Assembly (NCBI RefSeq): GCF_023283885.1
Contig: NZ_JAKILA010000006.1
Span: 124,001-188,000, forward strand
DNA length: 64,000 nucleotides
Source of the DNA: Shewanella basaltis
GTDB taxonomy: Bacteria > Pseudomonadota > Gammaproteobacteria > Enterobacterales > Shewanellaceae
Direction of reading: 5' to 3'
In this document: one piece after another, positions 57,316-64,000 of the stretch
Layout: each line of letters begins with the position of its first letter
Position numbering within the stretch: position 1 is the first letter of the stretch
Made by a program: the position numbers and the translations under genes
Notes under the pieces: generated by a model
Seen by the model: only the letters and a program-made list of their open reading frames with translations
Database searches by the model: none
Told to the model about the DNA's origin: nothing

Positions 57316-58149
57316 TTATTCGATAGGCAGCGCCGCATCACCGCCCCACACGGCCCAAGAACCATCATATAAAGCGGCTTGATGATGACCAGTAACATAC
57401 GAGGCCAAAATTAAAATGCAGGCCGTAATACCAGAACCACAGCTAAACACACGGGTAGCATTGTTGTTGGTGTCAAGGTTTGCAAAAAGCGTATGCAACG
57501 CTTTGGTTGGTTTCATTTTAAAACCATCGAGTACTTGGGCAAAAGGCAGGTTTAACGATCCGGGAATATGGCCACTGCGCATACCGACACGCGGCTCAGG
57601 AGATGTGCCATTAAAACGTCCGGCTGCGCGGGCATCAATAATATCTACATTCGCATGGCCAAGGTGAGTTAATACAAACTCGGTGTCACATACCCTGTGT
57701 GGTAACAATCGCCCTTTTATGTCACCAGGTTGAGTTGGGCTAGCAAATTGGCGCACAGTATCTTTACCTTCAAGTTGCCACTGAGGTAAGCCACCGTCGA
57801 GTACAAACACGTTTTCAAAACCCATGGCTTTAAATGTCCACCAAGCTCGTGGAGCCGAATAAATCCCTTGATCATCGTAAATCACCACTGTGCTGTTATG
57901 GGTGATACCAAGGATTTTCGCCGCCTCAGTAAATTGCTCCGGCGTTGGCATAGCATGAGTTTGCGGGCAATGATGGTCAAATAACAACTTATCGATTTGG
58001 CAAGAAATAGCACCAGGGATGACATATAACTCATCGTATAGCAGGGGTTCTTTACCCAGTACCACTTCGATGCTGGCATCGAGTATAACAAGGTCTGGAT
58101 CGTTAAGGTGTAACGCCAGCCAGTCTGTAGTCACTAAAGGAGAATTCAC
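57316..58149 (-). CDS. sseA: 3-mercaptopyruvate sulfurtransferase
   Basis: A 277-residue two-domain rhodanese-fold enzyme that transfers sulfur from 3-mercaptopyruvate. The N-terminal inactive domain has LVILDASIEVVLG and SAPRAWWTFKAMGFENVFVLDGG; the C-terminal domain has the active loop SCGSGITA, the mercaptopyruvate type rather than CRKGVTA. GTG at 58149 has GAGG six bases upstream and gives the family start NSPLVTTDWLALHL; the longer ORF from 58221 overlaps the VanZ gene. It has no clear link to polyamine breakdown. Confidence 0.93.
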   Translation of the reverse strand: MNSPLVTTDWLALHLNDPDLVILDASIEVVLGKEPLLYDELYVIPGAISCQIDKLLFDHHCPQTHAMPTPEQFTEAAKILGITHNSTVVIYDDQGIYSAPRAWWTFKAMGFENVFVLDGGLPQWQLEGKDTVRQFASPTQPGDIKGRLLPHRVCDTEFVLTHLGHANVDIIDARAAGRFNGTSPEPRVGMRSGHIPGSLNLPFAQVLDGFKMKPTKALHTLFANLDTNNNATRVFSCGSGITACILILASYVTGHHQAALYDGSWAVWGGDAALPIE

Positions 58150-58192
58150 ATTAAACCTCACTATGTATATTGTTAATCTAATGGAGATGAGT

Positions 58193-58609
58193 TCATGCGC
58201 TTTGTTGCCGCAGTTTATCAATATAACGCTGAGTTAAACCGCTTAAATAACTGAATAAGGTAATACCAATAGCATCGGCCATTAAGTCGATGATGTCTAA
58301 GGTTCTTGACGGAATAAAGCCTTGGCTGATTTCCTCAATCAACACAAAGGTTGACACTAGCACAGCTCCGTAATAAAGCGGAATACGTCCAAGTGTAAAG
58401 TGTCGATTCTGTAACGCTAAATTGGCCACAAAGGTTAATAATCCAAACAACAGCATATGGCCAACTTTATCGCCGTAAGGAATGTGGCGGACTAAATCAA
58501 ATAATATGCTTTGAGCCCCCGTATTGGCTAAATAAATGACCCATAAAATAAAACAGAAAAAAACCGCAGCTACAACGAGTGATAACCGAGAGAAGGTATT
58601 GTGGGTCAT
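58193..58609 (-). CDS. VanZ-like family membrane protein
   Basis: A 138-residue four-helix protein of the VanZ-like family. Its markers are DKVGHMLLFGLLTFVANLAL near 46-65 and IEEISQGFIPSRTLDIIDLMADAIGITLF near 91-119. Function is unknown; VanZ itself affects teicoplanin resistance, which should not be assumed here. It ends 44 bp before the sulfurtransferase start on the same strand. Confidence 0.85.
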   Translation of the reverse strand: MTHNTFSRLSLVVAAVFFCFILWVIYLANTGAQSILFDLVRHIPYGDKVGHMLLFGLLTFVANLALQNRHFTLGRIPLYYGAVLVSTFVLIEEISQGFIPSRTLDIIDLMADAIGITLFSYLSGLTQRYIDKLRQQSA

Positions 58610-58694
58610 TTAACTTTATCCATTTGTTACGGTAATTTTTAACGACATAATCGACTTGGCAGTCTACGCAAAAATATTTAAAAGAAGGGTTAAT

Positions 58695-58721
58695 AAAAAG
58701 CCCTCTATTGCTAAAGGGCTA
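58695..58721 (-). terminator. puuC terminator
   Basis: GCCCT (58701-58705) and AGGGC (58716-58720). Read leftward it ends in T5. It lies 40 bp after puuC. Confidence 0.82.
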
Positions 58722-58761
58722 TTGCTAAAGAGCTTTGTTTACATCACAGGCAGAATGATGA

Positions 58762-60258
58762 CTATAATGCAATCCAAGTGGCTTTAAGTTCAGTGTATTT
58801 ATCAAACGCATGTAATGACTTATCACGGCCATTACCCGACTGCTTGTACCCACCGAAAGGCGCTGTCATGTCACCGCCATCGTAATGATTAATCCACACC
58901 ATGCCGCTGCGTAACGCTTTAGCGGTTTTATGTGCCTTACTTAAGTTTGACGTCCAAACCCCTGCGGCTAAACCATAGATGGTATCATTAGCAATGCTAA
59001 TCGCCTGTTCCATACCATCAAATTCGATAACCGATAATACTGGGCCAAAAATTTCTTCACTGGCAATACGCATGCTATTGTTAACATTGCTAAAAATGGT
59101 TGGCTGAACGTACATACCGCCCGTTTCTGACATAACCTGTTTACCGCCGTCAACCAAGGTCGCACCTTGCTCGCTTCCCGATTGAATATAGTTAAGTACA
59201 TTGGTTAACTGTTGTTGATCAACCATCGCCCCACAGGTTGTTTTAGGGTCAAGTGGATGACCTGGTTGCCAACCTTTTAACTCTTCAATGATCAGTTTTA
59301 TTAACTCATCTTTAACGCCCGACTCAACTAATAAACGCGATCCCGCGGTGCACACTTCACCTTGGTTAAAGGCAATCGCTACGGCAGCGGCTTCTGCAGC
59401 GGCTTTTAAGTCTGGTGCATCATTAAACACGATATTAGGGCTTTTACCGCCCGCTTCTAACCACACGCGTTTCATGTTTGATTCACCTGCGTAAATCATT
59501 AATTGTTTTGCAATTTTAGTCGACCCGGTAAACACCAAAGTATCGACATCCATATGCAAAGCCAACGCTTTACCCACAGTATGACCAAAACCAGGTAACA
59601 CATTTAACACCCCAGCAGGGATCCCCGCCTCTAGCGCTAACTGCGCCATGCGTATGGCGGTTAATGGCGACTTTTCAGAAGGTTTTAAAATCACACTATT
59701 ACCGGTCGCAAGCGATGGCCCAAGCTTCCAACAGGCCATAATCATTGGGAAATTCCACGGCACAATCGCGGCCACAACCCCCACAGCTTCGCGGGTGATC
59801 ATGCCAATTTCATTGTGTGCTGTAGGTGCAATTTCATCGTAAATTTTATCAATCGCTTCACCCGACCAACGAATGGCACGTGCAGCACCAACCACATCGA
59901 CGCCTTTTGAATGCTGAATAGGCTTACCCATATCGAGGGTTTCAAGTAATGCAAGCTCATCGGCATTGGCTTCTAGCAGATCAGCAAATTTGATCATTAC
60001 TTGTTTGCGCTTAACAGGAGGTAAATTGGCCCAAGTACCTGCTTCAAATACCTCGCGCGCATTAGCCACCGCCATATTGGCATCCGCTAAATCACAACTG
60101 GCAACTTTGGCAAGCACTCGGCCATCAATCGGACTGATACAATCAAAAGTGTCACCCGACACGGCCCCCTGATACTGGCCATTAATAAAAGCATTACCAT
60201 TAATTTGTAGGCTTGCTGCTAGTGCTTCCCAATCGCTACGACTTGCAGGAGTACTCAT
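58762..60258 (-). CDS. puuC: Gamma-glutamyl-gamma-aminobutyraldehyde dehydrogenase PuuC
   Basis: A 498-residue NAD(P)+-dependent aldehyde dehydrogenase that oxidises gamma-glutamyl-gamma-aminobutyraldehyde to gamma-glutamyl-GABA. It has the coenzyme segment VPWNFPMIMACWKLGPSLA, the lysine in ILKPSEKSP, the catalytic Glu in LEAGGKSPNIVF and the Cys in NQGEVCTAGSR. ATG at 60258 is preferred, with GAGGT upstream; it gives MSTPASRSDWEALAASL. A broad-specificity betaine or aminobutyraldehyde role is possible. Monocistronic, followed by a terminator. Confidence 0.92.
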   Translation of the reverse strand: MSTPASRSDWEALAASLQINGNAFINGQYQGAVSGDTFDCISPIDGRVLAKVASCDLADANMAVANAREVFEAGTWANLPPVKRKQVMIKFADLLEANADELALLETLDMGKPIQHSKGVDVVGAARAIRWSGEAIDKIYDEIAPTAHNEIGMITREAVGVVAAIVPWNFPMIMACWKLGPSLATGNSVILKPSEKSPLTAIRMAQLALEAGIPAGVLNVLPGFGHTVGKALALHMDVDTLVFTGSTKIAKQLMIYAGESNMKRVWLEAGGKSPNIVFNDAPDLKAAAEAAAVAIAFNQGEVCTAGSRLLVESGVKDELIKLIIEELKGWQPGHPLDPKTTCGAMVDQQQLTNVLNYIQSGSEQGATLVDGGKQVMSETGGMYVQPTIFSNVNNSMRIASEEIFGPVLSVIEFDGMEQAISIANDTIYGLAAGVWTSNLSKAHKTAKALRSGMVWINHYDGGDMTAPFGGYKQSGNGRDKSLHAFDKYTELKATWIAL

Positions 60259-60462
60259 TGTGACCTCGACATAAAATATAGATTGATAAGCACCGCACAA
60301 TGTGATGCCAAACAAGGATTTTTTGTGTTGCTCTTAACCCGGCCGAACAACCCAATAACGTTAATGAATATTGTCACCTGATTATGCTTAACAGCAAGAT
60401 ATTTTCAATATATTTTACAAAATTAGCCAATTTAGTTTAAATAAATGCACAAGCCTCTTTAA

Positions 60463-60477
60463 TGTTCATTATTTTTG
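60463..60477 (-). promoter_or_regulatory. PuuR-box-like site between puuC and the aminotransferase gene
   Basis: The leftward strand reads CAAAAATAATGAACA, matching the E. coli PuuR consensus AAAATATAATGAACA (from memory) at 13 of 15 positions. It lies in the 375-bp divergent promoter region, about 205 bp from puuC and 157 bp from the aminotransferase start. Confidence 0.6.
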
Positions 60478-60535
60478 ACATAGCATAGCAAATATTCATC
60501 ACTCATTATTTAACCAGTAAGCGATGAATAGCAAA

Positions 60536-60601
60536 GAGTCTGTTGACCTCGACTGATAGCGTTTTCTCAGTGAAAACCATCTTGAACGTTCAACAGTACT
60601 C
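60536..60601. repeat. 66-bp hairpin element upstream of the aminotransferase gene
   Basis: GAGT plus CTGTTGA (60536-60546) mirrors TCAACAG plus ACTC (60590-60601) with one bulge, and GTTTTC (60561-60566) pairs with GAAAAC (60572-60577). The CTGTTGA arm resembles the IS5-like MITE ends, so it may be a minimal relative. It ends 33 bp before the gene start, in its leader. Confidence 0.65.
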
Positions 60602-60633
60602 AACAATTGTAGCGACCACTTAAGAGTCAAAAT

Positions 60634-61986
60634 ATGAGCGAATATCAGCAAAATGGAATAGGCGATTCAGCGCAAACATGGCCAAATATGGCGCATTTTT
60701 GGATGCCATTTACCGCCAACAAGCAATTTAAAGCCAATCCAAGGTTGTTAGTGTCGGCCCAAGGGATGTATTACACCGACATTGATGGCAATGAAGTACT
60801 CGATGCCACAGCCGGATTATGGTGTTGTAACGCGGGCCATGGCAGAGCAGAGATTTCTGCAGCAGTCAGTAAACAAATAAGCCAGATGGACTATGCACCC
60901 TCATTTCAAATGGGGCACCCTCTCGCTTTCGAGCTCGCTCATAAACTCAGTCAACTTAGCCCAGATGGATTAGACCATGTGTTTTTTACTAATTCGGGGT
61001 CAGAGTCGGTTGATACCGCCCTAAAAATGGCGCTTTGTTATCATCGTGCTAATGGGCAAACCAGTCGCACACGCTTTATTGGCCGCGAGTTAGGCTACCA
61101 CGGTGTCGGTTTTGGTGGTATTTCGGTTGGCGGTATTAGCAATAATCGCAAAACCTTTAGCCAACAATTACTGCCAGGAGTTGATCACCTGCCTCACACA
61201 CTCGACATTGCCAACAATGCCTTTAGTTATGGCCTGCCGCCATACGGTGTAGACAAGGCCGAAGTGCTTGAGCAACTGATTACCCTACACGGCGCAGAAA
61301 ACATCGCCGCCGTTATCGTTGAGCCTATGTCGGGTTCGGCTGGGGTCATTTTACCGCCACAGGGTTACCTTAAACGCTTACGCGAAATCACCCAAAAACA
61401 CGGTATTTTATTAATATTTGACGAGGTCATCACTGGCTTTGGCCGCGTTGGAGCGGCATTTGCCAGTGAACGTTGGCAAGTGACACCCGATATCATCACC
61501 ACGGCCAAAGCCATTAACAATGGCACCATCCCCATGGGGGCGGTATTTGTCAGCAATAGCATACACGACACTTGTATGAATGGCCCACAAGCATTAATTG
61601 AGTTTTTCCATGGTTACACTTATTCAGGCCACCCCGTTGCCGCCGCATCAGCATTAGCTACGTTATCAATTTATGAAAACGAACAATTATTCGAACGAGC
61701 TAAACATCTTGAAGATTATTTTCAACAAGCCGTACATAGCCTTAAAGGCTTACCCAACATCATTGATATTCGTAATACAGGGCTTGTTGCCGGGATTCAA
61801 TTTGCACCAAGTGATAAAGGTGTAGGTAAACGGGGCTATGACATATTCGACCATTGTTTCAGACACGGTACATTAGTGCGCGCCACGGCAGACATCATTG
61901 CGCTATCGCCGCCATTAATTGTCGAAAAATCACACATAGATGACATGGTAAATCGCCTTGCTGATGCCATTCACGCTGCAGGATAA
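60634..61986 (+). CDS. Omega-amino acid (beta-alanine):pyruvate aminotransferase
   Basis: A 450-residue class III PLP aminotransferase. WMPFTANKQFKANPRLL near the start, AGLWCCNAGHGR, HVFFTNSGSESVDTALKMAL, ILIFDEVITGFGRVGAAFASE-type segment and the PLP lysine in TTAKAINNGTIPMGAV mark the omega-amino acid:pyruvate type, which turns beta-alanine into malonic semialdehyde. The next gene, mmsA, consumes that product, which supports the call. GABA or other omega-amines remain possible substrates. AAGAG lies before the ATG. Confidence 0.9.
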   Translation: MSEYQQNGIGDSAQTWPNMAHFWMPFTANKQFKANPRLLVSAQGMYYTDIDGNEVLDATAGLWCCNAGHGRAEISAAVSKQISQMDYAPSFQMGHPLAFELAHKLSQLSPDGLDHVFFTNSGSESVDTALKMALCYHRANGQTSRTRFIGRELGYHGVGFGGISVGGISNNRKTFSQQLLPGVDHLPHTLDIANNAFSYGLPPYGVDKAEVLEQLITLHGAENIAAVIVEPMSGSAGVILPPQGYLKRLREITQKHGILLIFDEVITGFGRVGAAFASERWQVTPDIITTAKAINNGTIPMGAVFVSNSIHDTCMNGPQALIEFFHGYTYSGHPVAAASALATLSIYENEQLFERAKHLEDYFQQAVHSLKGLPNIIDIRNTGLVAGIQFAPSDKGVGKRGYDIFDHCFRHGTLVRATADIIALSPPLIVEKSHIDDMVNRLADAIHAAG

Positions 61987-62012
61987 CCCATTTAACAATA
62001 AGGACAGAGTTC

Positions 62013-63512
62013 ATGCTTAACATCAGCCATTATGTCAATGGGCAGATCACCCAAGAAAGCCAACGTACACAAACCATTTACGACCCAGCCACCGGTCAAG
62101 CCCGAGGTCAAGTGTCATTAGCCAGTCAAGACGAAGTAGCAAATGCCATTGCTGCCGCCAAAACCGCATTTGCAACCTGGTCACAAGTCACCCCTCTAAA
62201 TCGCGCCAGAGTATTATTTAAATTTAAAGCGTTAGTGGAGCAACATACCGACAAACTGGCAGAACTGATTACCTTAGAACATGGCAAAGTGCTTGATGAT
62301 GCTAAAGGCGAAATTACTCGCGGGCTTGAAGTGGTTGAATTTGCCTGTGGTATTGCGCACTTATTAAAAGGCGAACATACCCAGCAAGTCGGAAGTGGTG
62401 TTGACGCATGGTCGGTTAATCAAGCTTTAGGTGTTGTGGCCGGTATTGCGCCATTTAACTTCCCTGTAATGGTGCCAATGTGGATGTTCCCGATTGCCAT
62501 TGCCTGTGGCAACACCTTTATAATGAAACCGTCTGAAAAAGACCCTAGCTCGGTCATGTTTATTGCTGAGTTACTCAAACAAGCTGGTTTACCCGATGGA
62601 GTATTTAACGTCATAAACGGCGATAAAGAAGCCGTTGATGCCCTGCTCACTCATCCTGATATTAAAGCCGTCAGCTTTGTTGGCTCAACCCCGATTGCGG
62701 AATATATCTACACCACAGCGTCTGCTCACGGTAAACGGGTACAAGCATTGGGCGGAGCTAAAAATCACATGCTATTAATGCCCGATGCTGATTTAGATCA
62801 AGCTGTTAATGCACTAATGGGAGCTGCATATGGTAGTGCAGGTGAACGTTGTATGGCGATCTCTGTGGTGTTGGCAGTGGGTGATGTGGGCGACAAATTG
62901 GTCGATAAATTATTGCCACAAATTAGCGCATTAAAAGTCGGCAGTGGCATCACCCCAGAAATGGACATGGGGCCGCTGATCTCAGCGCAGCATTTAGCCA
63001 AAGTGCGCGACTACGTTGAAGCAGGTATTAACGAAGGGGCTAAATTGGTAGTCGATGGTCGCGATATTAGCATTAGCGATCACCAGCAAGGTTACTTTTT
63101 AGGTGCCTGCTTGTTTGATCATGTCACACCACAAATGAGCATTTACCAACAAGAAATATTTGGCCCAGTACTGGCCATTGTGCGAGTTGACAATTATGCC
63201 GACGCATTAGCACTCATCAATCAACATGAGTTTGGTAACGGCACGGCCATTTTTACTCAAAATGGCCAAGTCGCACGTCATTTTTGCCACCACGTTGAAG
63301 TGGGTATGGTCGGCATAAACGTGCCAATCCCTGTGCCGATGGCCTTTCATAGCTTTGGTGGTTGGAAGCGTTCATTATTTGGTCCACTGCACATGCATGG
63401 CCCTGATGGCGTGCGTTTTTATACCAAACGCAAAGCCATCACCGCTCGTTGGCCACAAGCTACGCTCGACACAAACGAACCATCGGCATTCATTATGCCA
63501 ACCATGAAATAA
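62013..63512 (+). CDS. mmsA: CoA-acylating methylmalonate/malonate-semialdehyde dehydrogenase
   Basis: A 499-residue aldehyde dehydrogenase of the CoA-acylating MmsA type that converts malonic or methylmalonic semialdehyde to acetyl- or propionyl-CoA with CO2 release. The N-terminus HYVNGQITQESQRTQTIYDP, FNFPVMVPMWMFPIAIACGN, QALGGAKNHMLL (no catalytic Glu, as expected for the CoA-acylating type) and the catalytic Cys in GSAGERCMAIS match the family. AAGGACAGAG lies before the ATG. It is 26 bp after the aminotransferase gene and 9 bp before the cupin gene, so the three form an operon. Confidence 0.94.
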   Translation: MLNISHYVNGQITQESQRTQTIYDPATGQARGQVSLASQDEVANAIAAAKTAFATWSQVTPLNRARVLFKFKALVEQHTDKLAELITLEHGKVLDDAKGEITRGLEVVEFACGIAHLLKGEHTQQVGSGVDAWSVNQALGVVAGIAPFNFPVMVPMWMFPIAIACGNTFIMKPSEKDPSSVMFIAELLKQAGLPDGVFNVINGDKEAVDALLTHPDIKAVSFVGSTPIAEYIYTTASAHGKRVQALGGAKNHMLLMPDADLDQAVNALMGAAYGSAGERCMAISVVLAVGDVGDKLVDKLLPQISALKVGSGITPEMDMGPLISAQHLAKVRDYVEAGINEGAKLVVDGRDISISDHQQGYFLGACLFDHVTPQMSIYQQEIFGPVLAIVRVDNYADALALINQHEFGNGTAIFTQNGQVARHFCHHVEVGMVGINVPIPVPMAFHSFGGWKRSLFGPLHMHGPDGVRFYTKRKAITARWPQATLDTNEPSAFIMPTMK

Positions 63513-63521
63513 GGCAACGGT

Positions 63522-63890
63522 ATGAGTAAACACATTAGCGATATTACATTGTTTAGCAGTCATTCTCCCCACGTTGAGTCTTATCACTTAGCGGATGAAA
63601 AGAAGATTAGCGGCAACCCGTTGCAATCAGTGCAGAATTATTTCGAAAGCCCGTGCAAGCAATTCAACGTTGGGGTTTGGCAAAGTGAAGCTGGCCAATG
63701 GCAAGTGAACTACAGCGAATATGAGTATTGCGACATTCTCGAAGGCAGCAGTATTATCACCGACAGTAATGGCCACAGCTTAACGGTCAATGTAGGCGAC
63801 AAATTTGTTATTCCTGCTGGCTTTATTGGCACATGGGAAGTCGTCAATCACTGTAAAAAAATCTACGTTATGTTTGAACAACAAGCTTAA
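63522..63890 (+). CDS. Cupin-fold protein (DUF861/cupin_3-like)
   Basis: A 122-residue small protein with one cupin barrel near 50-118. Motif 1 is weak (YEYCDILEGSSIITDSNG) and motif 2 is VGDKFVIPAGFIGTWEVVN. The His and Glu metal ligands of active cupins are mostly absent, as in the cupin_3 branch ending WEVxxxxxKxYV. Proteins of this type accompany beta-alanine or ureidoglycolate-type catabolic genes; its role is unknown. Last gene of the aminotransferase-mmsA operon. Confidence 0.8.
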   Translation: MSKHISDITLFSSHSPHVESYHLADEKKISGNPLQSVQNYFESPCKQFNVGVWQSEAGQWQVNYSEYEYCDILEGSSIITDSNGHSLTVNVGDKFVIPAGFIGTWEVVNHCKKIYVMFEQQA

Positions 63891-63906
63891 ACAAACATAA
63901 CGATTA

Positions 63907-63948
63907 ACCGCCATGCGGTACAGGCAAAACCTATCGGTTTTGCTTCTG
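63907..63948 (+). terminator. Tandem hairpins after the cupin gene
   Basis: ACCGC (63907-63911)/GCGGT (63915-63919) is followed by GCAAAACC (63924-63931)/GGTTTTGC (63936-63943) and a short T-rich tail. Probable end of the operon, although the T tract is weak. Confidence 0.65.
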
Positions 63949-63961
63949 ATAAGTGGCATAC

Positions 63962-63995
63962 GCAGTGACTGGATATTGCAATAACTAGTCACTGC
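63962..63995. repeat. 34-bp palindrome at the window end
   Basis: GCAGTGACT (63962-63970) mirrors AGTCACTGC (63987-63995), with the perfect palindrome TATTGCAATA (63974-63983) at its centre. TTTT follows at the window edge. It could be a terminator for a gene beyond the window or one arm of a repeat element. Confidence 0.65.
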
Positions 63996-64000
63996 ATTTT

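Noticed and set aside
57316-58609. Sulfurtransferase and VanZ-like genes as members of the polyamine pathway
   Set aside because: Neither has a plausible substrate link; they appear to be bystanders between repeat elements.

Overview
The window reads as a chromosomal segment of a marine gammaproteobacterium, most likely Shewanella or a close relative. The grounds are the gene neighbourhoods (mtnN with a CobD/CbiB-like gene, exeA-gspB, rpsU-yqeY-dnaG-rpoD), the NhaD antiporter, the DUF6662/FMN-binding/ApbE cluster, and small palindromic repeat families that I recall from Shewanella. This assignment rests on recognition, not on a database search.

Positions 1-30.6 kb are mostly core genome. In order they hold: the 3' part of mtnN; a CobD/CbiB-like membrane protein; a small membrane-protein operon (DUF2721, TRIC-type channel, NTF2-like protein); tyrS facing an M23 peptidoglycan peptidase and anmK; erpA; a ClC channel; pyrB; hemL; nhaD; exeA-gspB; cca; lpp; rlmA; uppP; folK and folB; plsY; tsaD; and the macromolecular synthesis operon rpsU-yqeY-dnaG-rpoD. 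Most convergent gene ends carry clear hairpin terminators. Between lpp and rlmA lies a 456-bp MITE-like element containing four 47-bp tandem repeats.

Positions 30.8-36 kb hold a tRNA-Ile(CAT) gene and then a compact four-gene cluster. It encodes a DUF6662 outer-membrane-like protein, an exported FMN-binding protein, an ApbE flavinyltransferase and a four-helix membrane protein whose histidine spacing suggests a dihaem b-type cytochrome. This looks like a small flavin-based electron-transfer module. It is followed by a MITE, a DUF599 protein, RluA and a chemoreceptor.

Positions 38-64 kb form a large polyamine, GABA and beta-alanine catabolic island. PotFGHI imports putrescine. AguA deiminates agmatine. 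PuuA, PuuB (two copies), PuuC and PuuD form the gamma-glutamyl-putrescine route to GABA. SpuC is a direct putrescine transaminase. GabT and GabD carry GABA to succinate. An omega-aminotransferase and MmsA convert beta-alanine to acetyl-CoA, next to a small cupin. PuuR is the local regulator. The puuD-puuA promoter region carries a candidate NtrC site, a sigma-54-like promoter and a PuuR-like ATGAACA inverted pair in a workable order, and a second PuuR-like box lies between puuC and the aminotransferase. At least four palindromic repeat families interrupt the non-coding parts of this island. Three copies of one IS5-like MITE each sit exactly at, or within 20 bp of, the 3' end of a leftward gene.
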